From Psychrobacter fulvigenes (GTDB lineage: Bacteria; Pseudomonadota; Gammaproteobacteria; Pseudomonadales; Moraxellaceae): a stretch of 64,000 bases of DNA. The translations under genes were made by a program, and so were the position numbers. Positions 39,703 to 50,065 of the stretch are shown piece after piece (the stretch's first letter is position 1; each line of letters opens with the position of its first letter). The notes beneath the pieces were generated by a model that was not told where the DNA came from, ran no database searches, and was given only the letters and a program-made list of their open reading frames with translations. Location of the stretch: contig NZ_CAJGZP010000001.1 in the NCBI RefSeq assembly GCF_904846155.1, positions 2,728,001-2,792,000 on the forward strand, written 5' to 3'.

Positions 39703-41199
39703 TTAGCGAATACGCAAGCCATCACAGGCCATTTTTACGGCTTTGACCAATGCTAATGCTTTTTTGTTGGTTTCTTCCCACTCAGCTTCTGGCACCGAAT
39801 CAGCAACCACCCCAGCACCTGCTTGGATATGTATCTTACCGCGGCGCATCACAGCCGTACGAATGGCGATGGCGGTATCCATATTACCATGCCAGCCTAG
39901 ATACCCTACTGAGCCACCAAACACGGTACGGCGCACTGGCTCAACCTCATCGATGATTTGCATGGCTCGGATTTTGGGCGCACCAGATAAGGTACCTGCT
40001 GGAAAAGTGGCACAAAAAACATCAAGCGCATCTTTATCCGCTAAGACAGTACCTTCGACGTTAGAGGCGATATGCATCACCTGAGAATAGCGCTCAATAA
40101 ACATCTTTTCGGTGACTTTTACGCTACCATATTCACAGACACGGCCAATGTCATTACGCCCTAAATCAATCAGCATAAGATGCTCAGCGATTTCTTTTTT
40201 ATCTGCGAGTAGTTCTTTCTCAAGCGCTAAGTCTTCTGCTTCATCACGTCCACGCTTACGCGTGCCAGCGAGTGGGCGCACGGTTACTTTTCCATCTTCA
40301 ATACGCGATAAGATTTCAGGCGACGCACCTATGATATCAAAACGCTTGTGGTCATCTAAGGTATAGCCATGAACCAAAAACAGATACGGCGATGGATTTA
40401 AAAACCGCAATGCGCGATAGACAGCCAGTGAATCGCCTGTATAGTCAGCAGTCAAGCGCTGGGCAGGAACTACCTGCATCACATCCCCTGCTAAGATGTA
40501 GTCTTTAATTTTATTGACGTCGCTACAGTATTTCTCTTCACCTGTTTGCGATTTGAACTTTGGCGTCGGCATGATCGGTGCGCTTAAATCTGGCATCTCA
40601 GCGAGCTTGTCTTCTATTTTTTCCAGCTCGCGGATAGCAGCTCCATAGCCGTCTTCAGTATGACAATCGGCATACACGATGATAGATAAGGTGTTTTCTA
40701 GTCTATCAAAGACAATGACGCTCATCGACAGCATCAGCCACATATCGGGTAGTGACATAGTATTTGGCGCATCAGATAGTCCGACACTGGGCTCAATCAC
40801 CCGCACCATGTCATAACCAAAGTAGCCAACCAAGCCGCCGCTAAAGCTGGGCAAAGACTTGATGTCTGCAGCTGTTGGCATCTTGTATTCAGCCATCAGT
40901 TGACGAATGTAGTCAAAAGGATCCTCAACGGGATTGGTATCAATATGATTGTCTTTTTTGGTGGTCATATTGCCATCTGCATACTGCAAAATAAGATCAC
41001 TGCCGAGACCAATCATTGAATATCGAGCCCAGCGCTCACCGCCTACCACTGACTCAAACAAATAGGCCGAACCACTCAAATCACGTACCTTTGAAAATAC
41101 AGACACTGGGGTCTGAGCATCCATCAGGCGTTTTTTAATAAGAGGTGCGTGGCTAAAGCCTTGGGCTTTAAAGGCTTTGTATTCTTCAAAAGTCATCAT
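39703..41199 (-). CDS. trpE: Anthranilate synthase component I
   Basis: About 498 residues from the ATG at 41197-41199 (MMTFEEYKAF). The earlier in-frame ATG would add 26 hydrophobic residues not seen in TrpE. It turns chorismate into anthranilate together with a glutaminase (TrpG) that is not in this window. The Trp-feedback site is seen near the start (LFESVVGGERWARYS). The catalytic core includes PFDYIRQLM, FSGGLVGYFGYD, PSPYLFLVHGY, IGASPEIL, RPLAGTRKRG, LIDLGRNDIGRV and FPAGTLSGAPKIRAM. It is a single gene here. Confidence 0.93.
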   Translation of the reverse strand: MMTFEEYKAFKAQGFSHAPLIKKRLMDAQTPVSVFSKVRDLSGSAYLFESVVGGERWARYSMIGLGSDLILQYADGNMTTKKDNHIDTNPVEDPFDYIRQLMAEYKMPTAADIKSLPSFSGGLVGYFGYDMVRVIEPSVGLSDAPNTMSLPDMWLMLSMSVIVFDRLENTLSIIVYADCHTEDGYGAAIRELEKIEDKLAEMPDLSAPIMPTPKFKSQTGEEKYCSDVNKIKDYILAGDVMQVVPAQRLTADYTGDSLAVYRALRFLNPSPYLFLVHGYTLDDHKRFDIIGASPEILSRIEDGKVTVRPLAGTRKRGRDEAEDLALEKELLADKKEIAEHLMLIDLGRNDIGRVCEYGSVKVTEKMFIERYSQVMHIASNVEGTVLADKDALDVFCATFPAGTLSGAPKIRAMQIIDEVEPVRRTVFGGSVGYLGWHGNMDTAIAIRTAVMRRGKIHIQAGAGVVADSVPEAEWEETNKKALALVKAVKMACDGLRIR

Positions 41200-41699
41200 A
41201 ATTAAGGCGTCTCTTAGAACAATATGGGCACAAAAACTGTGAAAAAACAGAAAGGACAAGGCAATAACGACCGTCAATATCTCAAATATTGAAAGTACTC
41301 AATCGATGAATCAACTGTGTTTAGGTCATTGCTTTGATATTAATAATAACTTATGAGTAGCGTATTAAATAATTGTCGGCTACAGGCTATGTTTTGAGCC
41401 TTTTCAAAGTGCTGGTTCAAAACCTATAGTCAAGGAATTTTAAAATCGCTACAAGGCGACCGACCGCAGATAGTACACTGAGTACATCTAGGGCGGGTAA
41501 CACCGTAGCGGTTTAAAAGTACTCCGACTATAGTCTACGACAACAAAGTCAAATAGTTAAGAGTGGAATAAAAATGCTTGCCAGTATATCAAAGCCAGCA
41601 AGCATTATAAATAATTAGGATGACTCAGTCATGTACAGTAAAGCCACTTATCAAAAGATCACTTATCAAAAAGTCACTTCAACGTTAAATGAGACTGTT
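41200..41699. other. Intergenic region between trpE and the FHA gene
   Basis: 500 bases without a gene. It contains the inverted-repeat element at 41424-41533. The rest is AT-rich, with a short near-repeat AAAAGATCACTTATC / AAAAGTCACTT at 41650-41680. Confidence 0.55.
41424..41533. repeat. MITE-like inverted-repeat element
   Basis: 110 bp. The left end CTATAGTCAAGG...TAAAATCGCTAC and the right end GTAGCGGTTTAAAAG...CGACTATAG are inverted copies of each other with about three quarters identity over 29 bases. The centre is GC-rich (GGCGACCGACCGCAG). Confidence 0.6.
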
Positions 41700-42908
41700 T
41701 TAGACAGAGCCTGTGTTAAATAACCATAACGCCAAAGCAATAATGATAATAATCGCAAACACCCAAACAAACCAGCTGCCACTTGATTTTTTCTGTGGCT
41801 GCCCAGCATTAGTAGCAGGGTTGTTGAGGGCTTGATCTAGAGCATTATTACCTTCGGTACCAATATCCCGAGGCTGTCCTAGATTTGCCGTGCCCGAAAA
41901 CTGTGCTGTCGCTGCTTGCTTGGCACGCAACACATCAGGATCCGCCTCTTCTTGTAGGGTCGTTGTGGTGGTTTTATCTTGCTCTGGGCTGATTGTAGGC
42001 TGCTCAGTACTGGCTTTCTCAGTCACCAACTCTTCGTCTACACTCTTCTCAATGCTGGCTTCAGGCGTCACAACTGCTTGCTCGGTCGTGGTACTTGCGG
42101 CAGCAGCTGGCTCTGTTTCGACAGGAGTCGTATCGCGCTTATCAGCCAACACTTCTTCAATCCCAGTTTCTTTAACTACTGGTTCTTCAACAGCTGATTT
42201 TTCAACAACAGGATCTGGAGAAACTGGTTCTTCAACCATTGGCTTATCCGCATGAGCATTGCCGACTGGCTCTGCTTTGACCTCATCTACAATAGGCGTG
42301 GTCTCTAAACTATCATCAGTTGGTAGGATTTCTTCTACTACTGTTTTTTTAACCACAGGCTCTGGAGAAACAGGCTCTTGTACCACTGGCTCAACATCTA
42401 TAGGAGCAGTAGGCTTGAGCGCTACTTGCGACTCGTCAACCACAACATCAGCTACTTCTGTTGGTTGAGCAGCGGTATCAGATTCCGCAGCAGGTGCTAT
42501 CTCAGTAGCAGGCTCTACCTCAGGCATTGTCTCATCTGATACGATAGGCGCTGGCTGCTGAGTCTCAGTAGCAGCTACAGGCTTACTGACCACAAAGCTA
42601 AAGCTTGCAAATCCAACCTTATCATCAGTTTTTAGCTGCTTGGACTTATTGCCTTCGAGACGCTCATCATTAATAAAAGTACCATTGGATGACCCTAAGT
42701 CTTTGAGGTATAAATTGCCATTTAATACGCTTAGCAGAGCATGATTACGCGATACCTGCTTACTACCTAGTACCACATTGTTATCACTACCTCGTCCGAC
42801 TGTGAGGCTGTCACTGACGGTCAAAGTTAGATCGCCAAGCGCTTCTGTTAAGGCGTTGAGCTGCCAAGTCGTTGATTTTGCTACGACATCTTCTGAGTTA
42901 TTTGTCAT
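41700..42908 (-). CDS. FHA-domain protein with a repetitive linker and a C-terminal membrane anchor
   Basis: 402 residues. The FHA domain spans about 25-105 with the phosphothreonine-binding motifs VGRGSDNNVVL, VSRNHALL and LGSSNGTFIN. A 240-residue Pro/Glu/Val/Thr linker follows, with diverged repeats (VEEPVSPDPVVEKS, VQEPVSPEPVVKKT). One membrane helix lies at the end (WFVWVFAIIIIIALALWLF). The FHA part faces the cytoplasm on the long flexible tether, so the protein may place phospho-Thr partners near the membrane. No kinase gene is nearby. It is a single gene. Confidence 0.85.
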   Translation of the reverse strand: MTNNSEDVVAKSTTWQLNALTEALGDLTLTVSDSLTVGRGSDNNVVLGSKQVSRNHALLSVLNGNLYLKDLGSSNGTFINDERLEGNKSKQLKTDDKVGFASFSFVVSKPVAATETQQPAPIVSDETMPEVEPATEIAPAAESDTAAQPTEVADVVVDESQVALKPTAPIDVEPVVQEPVSPEPVVKKTVVEEILPTDDSLETTPIVDEVKAEPVGNAHADKPMVEEPVSPDPVVEKSAVEEPVVKETGIEEVLADKRDTTPVETEPAAAASTTTEQAVVTPEASIEKSVDEELVTEKASTEQPTISPEQDKTTTTTLQEEADPDVLRAKQAATAQFSGTANLGQPRDIGTEGNNALDQALNNPATNAGQPQKKSSGSWFVWVFAIIIIIALALWLFNTGSV

Positions 42909-43183
42909 GCTACTGCTCCTTATTATCCATAAATATTTTAAGCTACGATTACTATAACTTTGTAAAACAGTGCTGGCCTACTTCAACTTATAATATTGTT
43001 ATTGGCGGCTTTTTTTCAGGCTGTCTATCATATCGCCCACACTATTTAATGCTTTTTATCTTAGCAGCTTTACCTTAAAAGTTAAGATTATTACTGCTGT
43101 TTTATCGTATCATTCGTATAAACAGCGAATCGCTGCCAAACCAAAACACTTACCTATACTGTTACTTTGTCTGCTTCAGGCTA

Positions 43184-44044
43184 TTACTTTGATATAGGGA
43201 AAAACTGCGGTTTAATAATGCCATGTAATTTATCATAGGGAATGCTTAACACTGGCATGCCGTAAGCGTAAGGGCTAATGGCATAATGCTGATAGCGCAG
43301 ATTAATCCCTTTGTCAGTCAATGTAACATCATCACTGAGAGTAAACGGCCAGCTTTTCTCATAGCTGCTAGGATCTTCGGCAACTGTTTTTACCCACTCT
43401 GCATAGGCATCATAAGCAACTGCTTTAAAACGAGCTTTCACACCATAGCGCAGGATTTGCTCTAGCTGTATTTGTCTTTTCGTGTTTTGATCGAATATCA
43501 AGTATTCGCTGTAAGGCATGCCATGAGCGCCACCGGTAAAGACATAAGAGTCTATCTCAAACAGTTCATAGTCATCGACATGACCTAAATAGCTAGGCTT
43601 TACCATCAAACTATAAACGAACACGCTGTCATCTGGCAGATCGTTGAACTGAGAGGCTGCAAACTCATCTAGCGCTGTTTTGACACTGTTTTTGTGGTCA
43701 ACGCTAACGGGAGCCGACTCAGTTGGCTTGCTGTTCACCACTATCTCATCGATACGAGCATTGGTGAGTGTATTCATCCAATCGTGATTGCTATTAAGAT
43801 ACTGTACTTCGATATCTGGACAGTTTTGGCGCGCGTCACAGCGCTCCTGTATCTCTTGCGGAAGCTCATACTGCAGATAGTCTGTGGCATTAATGAGAGT
43901 ACTGGCATGAGCCGTGAGGGTGGTTGCACTAAGCAAAGCTACCCCAAGCATTGCCGTACCAATAGACACAGTCGGTATATGCAGGCGCTGCTGCAGGTCT
44001 GCTAAGTGAAAACCTAATATATCTAAGCTTGGTGACTGAGTCAT
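43184..44044 (-). CDS. RsiV/DUF3298-family secreted protein
   Basis: 286 residues. A long, basic N-terminal part is followed by a hydrophobic segment with a likely cleavage site (GVALLSATTLTAHAS, near 48). The DUF4163/DUF3298 region includes VFTGGAHGMPYSEYLIFDQNTKRQI and YAMP-like ISPYAYGMPVLSIPY. The family includes the Bacillus anti-sigma factor RsiV and PdaC-type proteins. There is no sigma factor gene here, and no cytoplasmic anti-sigma part, so the role is open; a lysozyme-like ligand or a structural role is possible. Confidence 0.7.
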   Translation of the reverse strand: MTQSPSLDILGFHLADLQQRLHIPTVSIGTAMLGVALLSATTLTAHASTLINATDYLQYELPQEIQERCDARQNCPDIEVQYLNSNHDWMNTLTNARIDEIVVNSKPTESAPVSVDHKNSVKTALDEFAASQFNDLPDDSVFVYSLMVKPSYLGHVDDYELFEIDSYVFTGGAHGMPYSEYLIFDQNTKRQIQLEQILRYGVKARFKAVAYDAYAEWVKTVAEDPSSYEKSWPFTLSDDVTLTDKGINLRYQHYAISPYAYGMPVLSIPYDKLHGIIKPQFFPISK

Positions 44045-44180
44045 GGCCGTACGTCCTTATTATTAAACGGATAAGTTCTCCTATGTATTCTACCGTAACT
44101 GTTGCGTTATATTGTTGAAACACTGTTTTTCTTATCAACTGTTTTTTATAAGCTGTTTTTTTATAAAGTTTTAGACAATA

Positions 44181-44207
44181 AAAAAGACACGTCGAGCGTG
44201 TCTTTTT
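44181..44207. terminator. Intrinsic terminator of prfC
   Basis: GACACG (44186-44191) and CGTGTC (44197-44202) pair around TCGAG, with A and T runs on both sides. Confidence 0.85.
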
Positions 44208-44265
44208 AAATTTATAAAGATGATTTGATGACCCTGTTCAATATAGTGGCTTGACTATAAGTCGT

Positions 44266-45876
44266 TTACTGCTCGCGGGTATTACTCTCACGGGTATTAC
44301 TAAAGGTCACTTCTGGATAGCGCTCTTGCATCAGTTGCAAGTTCACACGGCTAGGTGCAAGATAAGTCAGATAGCCACCACCATCGATTGATAACTGATC
44401 ATGGGCTTTCTTCTTAAACTTCGCTAGCACTGCCTCGTCATCGCAATGAATCCAGCGTACCGTGGCGATAGAGACAGGCTCAAAGGTACACTGTACTTTG
44501 TACTCTTCTTTGAGTCGATGGGCGACCACTTCAAACTGTAGTACCCCTACTGCACCTAGGATAAGGTCATTATTAATCTGCGGCATAAATACTTGGGTAG
44601 CACCCTCTTCACTCAATTGCTGCAGGCCTTTTTGTAAGGCTTTTGACTTCAGGGGATCTCGTAATACCACACGGCGGAACAGCTCAGGCGCGAAGTGCGG
44701 AATACCTGTAAAGTTCAGATCTTCGCCTTCAGTGAAGCTATCCCCAATAGAGATAGTGCCGTGATTGTGCAAACCAATGATATCCCCTGGATAAGCTTCT
44801 TCTAAGGCTTCACGGTCACCTGCCAAAAAGGTCAACGCATCGGCAATGCGTACGTCTTTCCCCAGACGCACATGCTTCATTTTCATGCCCTTTTCGTATT
44901 TACCTGAGCAGACGCGTAAAAATGCAATACGGTCACGGTGGCGTGGATCCATGTTGGCCTGAATTTTGAAAACAAAACCGCTAAAGCTGGTTTCAGTCGC
45001 TGCAACTTCACGCTCATGGGTAGGATGCGCTTTTGGTGGCGGTGAATATTTAACTAAAGTATCTAGTACCATGTTGACACCGAAGTTACCCAGTGCTGTA
45101 CCAAATAATACTGGCGTCATCTCGCCCGCTAAAAACTCTTCGACCGTGAAGTCCTCTAACGCCATTTGCACCAGCTCAAGCGACTCTTCAAAAGCATCAA
45201 ACATCAGCTTACCTAAGCGCTCACGTATATCAGGATAGTCATAGCCTTCACGAGTCTCGGCGACAGTAATCTCGCCACCGTGGCCTTTTTCATACAGGTA
45301 GGTTTTGTCTTCTGCAAGGTGATAGACCCCAACGAAATCCTGTCCCATACCGATCGGCCAAGTGACTGGAATACACTTAATCTTCAGTACGTCTTCGATT
45401 TCACTGAGCAGCTCAAGTGGCTCTCGAATTTGGCGATCCAGCTTGTTTACAAAAGATATAATCGGTGTATCACGCATCCGGCACACTTCCATCAACTTGA
45501 TGGTACGTTCTTCAACGCCTTTTGCCCCGTCGACCATCATCAGCGCACTGTCTACTGCTGTCAATGTGCGATAGGTGTCCTCACTGAAGTCAGCGTGACC
45601 TGGGGTGTCTAGTAAGTTGACGATATGATCTTGATATGGAAACTGCATGACCGAGGTAGTGATTGAAATCCCACGCTCTTGCTCCATGCTCATCCAATCG
45701 GAAGTCGCATGGCGATCGGTTTTGCGACCTTTGACTTCGCCTACCACCTGAATGGCTTGACCCCATAGCAGTAGCTTTTCGGTCATGGTGGTTTTACCAG
45801 CATCAGGATGCGAGATGATGGCGAAGGTGCGACGTTTGGCAACTTCTTTGTTCAATGTTTTTGAATCTACGCTCAT
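44266..45876 (-). CDS. prfC: Peptide chain release factor 3
   Basis: About 536 residues from the ATG at 45874-45876 ([16 protein letters not shown]). It is the GTPase that removes RF1/RF2 after peptide release. G1 [17 protein letters not shown]2/G3 [11 protein letters not shown] and [13 protein letters not shown]4 NKLD, then the RF3 C-terminal domain ([33 protein letters not shown]). It is a single gene with a strong terminator; no neighbours suggest special control. Confidence 0.95.
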   Translation of the reverse strand: MSVDSKTLNKEVAKRRTFAIISHPDAGKTTMTEKLLLWGQAIQVVGEVKGRKTDRHATSDWMSMEQERGISITTSVMQFPYQDHIVNLLDTPGHADFSEDTYRTLTAVDSALMMVDGAKGVEERTIKLMEVCRMRDTPIISFVNKLDRQIREPLELLSEIEDVLKIKCIPVTWPIGMGQDFVGVYHLAEDKTYLYEKGHGGEITVAETREGYDYPDIRERLGKLMFDAFEESLELVQMALEDFTVEEFLAGEMTPVLFGTALGNFGVNMVLDTLVKYSPPPKAHPTHEREVAATETSFSGFVFKIQANMDPRHRDRIAFLRVCSGKYEKGMKMKHVRLGKDVRIADALTFLAGDREALEEAYPGDIIGLHNHGTISIGDSFTEGEDLNFTGIPHFAPELFRRVVLRDPLKSKALQKGLQQLSEEGATQVFMPQINNDLILGAVGVLQFEVVAHRLKEEYKVQCTFEPVSIATVRWIHCDDEAVLAKFKKKAHDQLSIDGGGYLTYLAPSRVNLQLMQERYPEVTFSNTRESNTREQ

Positions 45877-46327
45877 AATTTTGGGCTTCAACGGTTGTGT
45901 GATTGAGAAATCAATCTAAATAAATAGAATAAATAGTGCGCGTATTGTAGCGGATTTAGCGTAAAGGTGCAGAGTTAGAGAGCAAAAACACGCTTTAGTC
46001 ATCTACTAAGGAACACTCTTTTCAAAATAAGGCTTAAATATCTAGACAAGTAACACCTTAGTATTTTAGTCTCTTAAAAGTTAACAGCCATCTCATTAGC
46101 TAGCCTGCAGTCATGATAATCGGCCTCTTAAACAGGATAAATCGTACTTACAAATCCATAGCACACTCTTACTCGCCCCATATAGTTTCAGGCTTATAAT
46201 CTGTTATGCTAAATAAGCAACTCGATGAGGCTTTGTCATACACAGCATCATTTAAAGCATAGACAGATAGTTATATATAAAAATGATCAATCGATCACTT
46301 GTAAAAATTTATAAATAAGGACATATT
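45877..46327. other. Divergent intergenic region, prfC / ohr
   Basis: 451 bases without a gene. It contains a TATAAT at 46195-46200 and a palindrome TGATC-AATC-GATCA at 46284-46297, close to the ohr start, which could be an operator. Confidence 0.5.
46284..46297. promoter_or_regulatory. Palindrome upstream of ohr
   Basis: TGATC and GATCA arms around AATC, 30 bases before the ohr ATG. It might bind a MarR/OhrR-type repressor, but no such gene is present and the sequence is not the known OhrR box. Confidence 0.3.
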
Positions 46328-46741
46328 ATGAAAACTTTATATTCTACTAAAGGTACTACTACTGGTGGCCGTGCAGGTTCAGCGAGCTTAGCTGATAGCG
46401 ACCTGAGCATCAATATGGTGCCACCAGGTTCTGGCAAAGAAGGCAACAATCCAGAACAACTATTTGCGATGGGTTATAGCGCCTGTTTTGATGGTGCACT
46501 GGGCGCGGTCAAACAAATGGAAAAAGCCAAATTCGACTCAACGACTGAAGTAGAAGTGGACCTCATGCAGGGCGAAGGACATGATTACAAGCTGGCGGCA
46601 AAAATTCATGTGATTGGTAAGAATACGGATCTATCTGCTGATGAGTTTCAAAAGCTTGTCGATAAGGCACATCAGGTTTGCCCGTACTCGAAAGCGACGC
46701 GTGGCAACATCGACGTCGAAGTAACCTCTGAAGTAAAGTAA
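46328..46741 (+). CDS. ohr: Organic hydroperoxide resistance protein
   Basis: 137 residues, the usual length for Ohr. The two redox cysteines are Cys53 (YSACFDGAL) and Cys118 (HQVCPYSKATRGN). The start MKTLYSTKGTTTGGRAGS is typical of Ohr rather than OsmC. It reduces organic and fatty-acid peroxides with lipoamide-linked electrons. AAGG lies before the ATG. It is a single gene with a perfect terminator. Confidence 0.95.
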   Translation: MKTLYSTKGTTTGGRAGSASLADSDLSINMVPPGSGKEGNNPEQLFAMGYSACFDGALGAVKQMEKAKFDSTTEVEVDLMQGEGHDYKLAAKIHVIGKNTDLSADEFQKLVDKAHQVCPYSKATRGNIDVEVTSEVK

Positions 46742-46797
46742 TGAAAAGCAGCTGGTCATTAATTGGCGATTAGAATAGCCAATCGCACCCAGTGTTA

Positions 46798-46836
46798 TAA
46801 AGGAGAATCTAGCAAGCGCTGGATTCTCCTTTTTAT
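46798..46836 (+). terminator. Intrinsic terminator of ohr
   Basis: A 13-bp stem AGGAGAATCTAGC / GCTGGATTCTCCT (one G-U) around AAGC, followed by five T. Confidence 0.9.
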
Positions 46837-46996
46837 TACTCGTATTTTGGTCGTGCCCATCATCGCTGTTTATCAATTGGTCATCAGTTCGGCAAGGACG
46901 GATTTTATCGTTATAATAAGGGCACCTCTTCTCTTAATTTAAGCTTTCTTATATTTAGCTCAATTGTGTGATTTTAAGCCATGTATGGCATAAACA

Positions 46997-47025
46997 TTGA
47001 ATAATCGCGCATATTATTTTTATAT
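46997..47025 (+). promoter_or_regulatory. Candidate polA promoter
   Basis: TTGAAT, 17-base spacer and TTATAT, 59 bases before the polA ATG. Confidence 0.35.
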
Positions 47026-47083
47026 ACTTCATAACAATACTATTATTACTTTACTAATATTTGCTACCAGATAAGTGACCTCT

Positions 47084-50038
47084 ATGACTGATAATGACCA
47101 CAACTCGCACTCGCCTATTAATCCCAATGCGCTGCCAAATTTTAATACCATGCCTAATGTGGCAACGATGGATACCAGCCACGTGGACAAGGATCAGCCG
47201 CCTTTCATCTTAGTGGATGGATCTTATTACCTGTTTCGTACCTATCATGCGCTACCCAAGACCATGACAAACACTCAAGGGCTGACCACCAACGCCATCC
47301 GTGGCACGCTCAATGCGCTGCTCAAAGTGATGCGCCGTTACCATCCAACCCATATGGCCGTTTGTTTTGATACCAAGTCGCCGACTTTCCGTCATGCCAT
47401 GTCCTCTGATTACAAAGCAGCGCGTCCGCCCATGGATGTTGAGCTGATAGAGCAAATTCCTTATATTCACCATTTGGTAGCGGCGCTAGGTATTCCTTTA
47501 TTGCGTATAGAAGGCGCAGAAGCCGATGATATCATCGGTACGCTTGCCTATCGCGCGGTCGAGCAAGGCCATCATGTGGTCATCTCGACTGGTGACAAAG
47601 ACATGATGCAGCTGGTCAATGATTGTGTGATATTGGAAGACAGCTTCACGGGTAAAATCGTTGATAGCCAAGCGGTGGTTGATAAGTATGGTATCAACCC
47701 GAGCCAAATGATTGACTTTTTGACACTAATGGGCGATTCATCTGACGGCATCAAAGGCGTACCTGGTATCGGCAAAAAGACCGCCAAAGATCTGCTTAAT
47801 GAGTACGGCAGTATCGATAATATGCTAAAGAACATTGGCTATATAAAAGGCCGCGGTGCAAAAGGCTTAATCGAGCATGCGGATACCATTCCGTTCAATG
47901 CTCAACTAGCAACCATCGTCACAGACTTAGAGATTGGACAAGATTGGGACGACTTAAAAATCAATACCGACCCTTGCGCTCATATAGATAAGCTCCGCGC
48001 GCTGTACACTGAGCTTGAATTTAAGAACGAGCTGGCCTCTCTGGATCATCCTAACCATCCAGCGAACGGCTCACAAAGTGTCGCAGATAGTCAAGCGGAT
48101 GCTGAATCACAAGCGCAAGTCGCTAAATCTTTGCAATCGACCAAAATTGATAATATCAAAGACAGTAAAAGTCATGATAAAGCGTGGCATACCATCCTCG
48201 ACATGCCCGCTTTTGATAGCTTGATTGCCCAATTGGAAGCCGCGCCGCATTTTGTCATTGATACCGAAACGACCAGCATTTATTGGCGTCAGGCCGAGCT
48301 TGTTGGCTTGTCTTTTGCCGTGCAAGCGCATGAAGCTTATTATGTGCCGTTAGCTCATAGCCTAGAGGACGATGAGCTGAGCGCAAAGCAGCTTGACCGC
48401 GACACAGTACTTGCCAAGCTCAAACCCATCCTAGAAAATCCAAAAGTTGGCAAAATAGGTCAACATCTCAAATACGATGCCCATATCCTCAGTCTGTATG
48501 ATATCGACCTAGTCGGCGCGATACATGAGCGTCCTAACAATTGGGCGATGGATACCATGCTCGCAAGCTACGTGATTAATGCCGCAGTGACTCGTCATAG
48601 CATGGATGAACTAGCACGGTATTACTTACAAACCCAGACCATCAGTTTCGAGGATGTCGCTGGCAAAGGCGCCAAACAAGTTAGCTTTGACAAAGTAGCC
48701 ATCGATATCGCTAGCGACTACGCTTGTGAAGATGCCGACATTACCTATCAGCTATTTGACATCTTCCGTGACAAGCTTGCGGATGACGACACTAATTTTA
48801 GACTGCTGCATGAGTTGGAGATTCCAACTGCCGAAATCCTCTGCCAAATGGAAGCGCATGGTATTTTGATTAAGCGCTCATTCTTAAATGAGCTGTCAAA
48901 ACGCTTTGATGAAGAAATCATTGCGCTTGAAAAACGCGCTTATGAAGTGGCTGGAGAAGAGTTTAACTTAGGCTCACCGAAACAGCTTGGCGAGATGCTG
49001 TTTGAGAAGCTTGGCGTCCCTGGTGGTAAAAAAACCAAGTCTGGTCAATACTCAACTGGTGAAGCCGTACTCTCAAAAGTCGACCACCCTTTGGTCGATA
49101 TTACCTTGGAGTATCGCGGGCTTTCTAAGCTAAAAAGCACCTATACCGATGCACTTGATAATGTGGCAGATAGCGAAACTGACCGTGTGCACACCAGCTA
49201 TCATCAAGCGCTGACCAGTACTGGCAGACTGTCATCGACAGATCCTAACTTACAAAACATCCCTATCCGTACCGCCACTGGGCGTCTGATCCGCCAAGCC
49301 TTTATCGCACCAGAAGGCCGCGTCATCTTGGCAGCGGATTACTCGCAAATTGAATTGCGACTGATGGCGCACTTCTCAGGCGATAAAAACTTAACACGTG
49401 CTTTTAACGACGGGCTAGATATTCATGCCGCCACCGCTGCTGAGGTACTTGGCAAAGATGTCGCTGATGTCACTCCAACTGAGCGCCGCAATGCCAAAGC
49501 CATTAACTTTGGCCTACTCTACGGCATGAGCGCCTTTGGTCTTGCCAAGCAGTTGCAGATGAGTCGCGGTGAAGCGCAAGACTATATCGATATGTACTTT
49601 GATCGTTATCCTGGGGTCAAAGACTATATGATCAATACTCGCGCCAGCGCTCATGAAAAAGGCTATGTCGAAACCATATTAGGTCGCAAGCTCTACACAC
49701 CTGATATTAGCCACAGCAATCGTATGGTTCAACAAGGCGCTGAGCGTGCTGCGATCAACGCACCACTACAAGGTTCGGCCGCCGATCTAATCAAACTTGC
49801 CATGATTGCCGTCGATAAAGTACTACCGAAAGCTGACGCAAAAATGCTGCTACAAGTCCATGATGAGCTGGTGTTTGAGGTAGATACAGATAAGGCTGAT
49901 GACATTGCCAAGCTGATTACTAACGCGATGCAAGACATCCTGACAGTAACTGCTGCTGATAAAGGCTGGGAAGTTGACTTTGCTGTGCCGCTACTGATTG
50001 AGATTGGTTTTGGGAAAAATTGGGATGAGGCGCATTAA
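47084..50038 (+). CDS. polA: DNA polymerase I
   Basis: About 984 residues from the ATG at 47084. GTG 47075 is also in frame, but AAGTGA then lies within it. An N-terminal 5'-3' exonuclease (FILVDGSYYLFRTYHALP, AEADDIIGTLA, GDKDMMQLV), a proofreading domain with Asp393 and Glu395 (VIDTETTS) and YACEDADITYQLF, and a family A polymerase with Asp752 (AADYSQIELRL), RRNAKAINFGLLYGMS and Asp927 (HDELVFEV). Proofreading looks intact. A Ser/Gln/Lys-rich stretch of about 45 residues (SVADSQADAESQAQVAKS) lengthens the linker after the 5' nuclease. Confidence 0.97.
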   Translation: MTDNDHNSHSPINPNALPNFNTMPNVATMDTSHVDKDQPPFILVDGSYYLFRTYHALPKTMTNTQGLTTNAIRGTLNALLKVMRRYHPTHMAVCFDTKSPTFRHAMSSDYKAARPPMDVELIEQIPYIHHLVAALGIPLLRIEGAEADDIIGTLAYRAVEQGHHVVISTGDKDMMQLVNDCVILEDSFTGKIVDSQAVVDKYGINPSQMIDFLTLMGDSSDGIKGVPGIGKKTAKDLLNEYGSIDNMLKNIGYIKGRGAKGLIEHADTIPFNAQLATIVTDLEIGQDWDDLKINTDPCAHIDKLRALYTELEFKNELASLDHPNHPANGSQSVADSQADAESQAQVAKSLQSTKIDNIKDSKSHDKAWHTILDMPAFDSLIAQLEAAPHFVIDTETTSIYWRQAELVGLSFAVQAHEAYYVPLAHSLEDDELSAKQLDRDTVLAKLKPILENPKVGKIGQHLKYDAHILSLYDIDLVGAIHERPNNWAMDTMLASYVINAAVTRHSMDELARYYLQTQTISFEDVAGKGAKQVSFDKVAIDIASDYACEDADITYQLFDIFRDKLADDDTNFRLLHELEIPTAEILCQMEAHGILIKRSFLNELSKRFDEEIIALEKRAYEVAGEEFNLGSPKQLGEMLFEKLGVPGGKKTKSGQYSTGEAVLSKVDHPLVDITLEYRGLSKLKSTYTDALDNVADSETDRVHTSYHQALTSTGRLSSTDPNLQNIPIRTATGRLIRQAFIAPEGRVILAADYSQIELRLMAHFSGDKNLTRAFNDGLDIHAATAAEVLGKDVADVTPTERRNAKAINFGLLYGMSAFGLAKQLQMSRGEAQDYIDMYFDRYPGVKDYMINTRASAHEKGYVETILGRKLYTPDISHSNRMVQQGAERAAINAPLQGSAADLIKLAMIAVDKVLPKADAKMLLQVHDELVFEVDTDKADDIAKLITNAMQDILTVTAADKGWEVDFAVPLLIEIGFGKNWDEAH

Positions 50039-50065
50039 ACGCTGATTTAGTTTAGATTTTTGGCT

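Larger units (their letters stand above)
46742..47083. other. Intergenic region, ohr / polA
   Basis: 342 bases. It holds the ohr terminator and a promoter-like pair TTGAAT (46997-47002), 17-base spacer, TTATAT (47020-47025) before polA. Confidence 0.5.

Noticed and set aside
43184..44044. An RsiV-type anti-sigma/sigma module.
   Set aside because: There is no ECF sigma factor beside it and no cytoplasmic anti-sigma part, so only the family is claimed.
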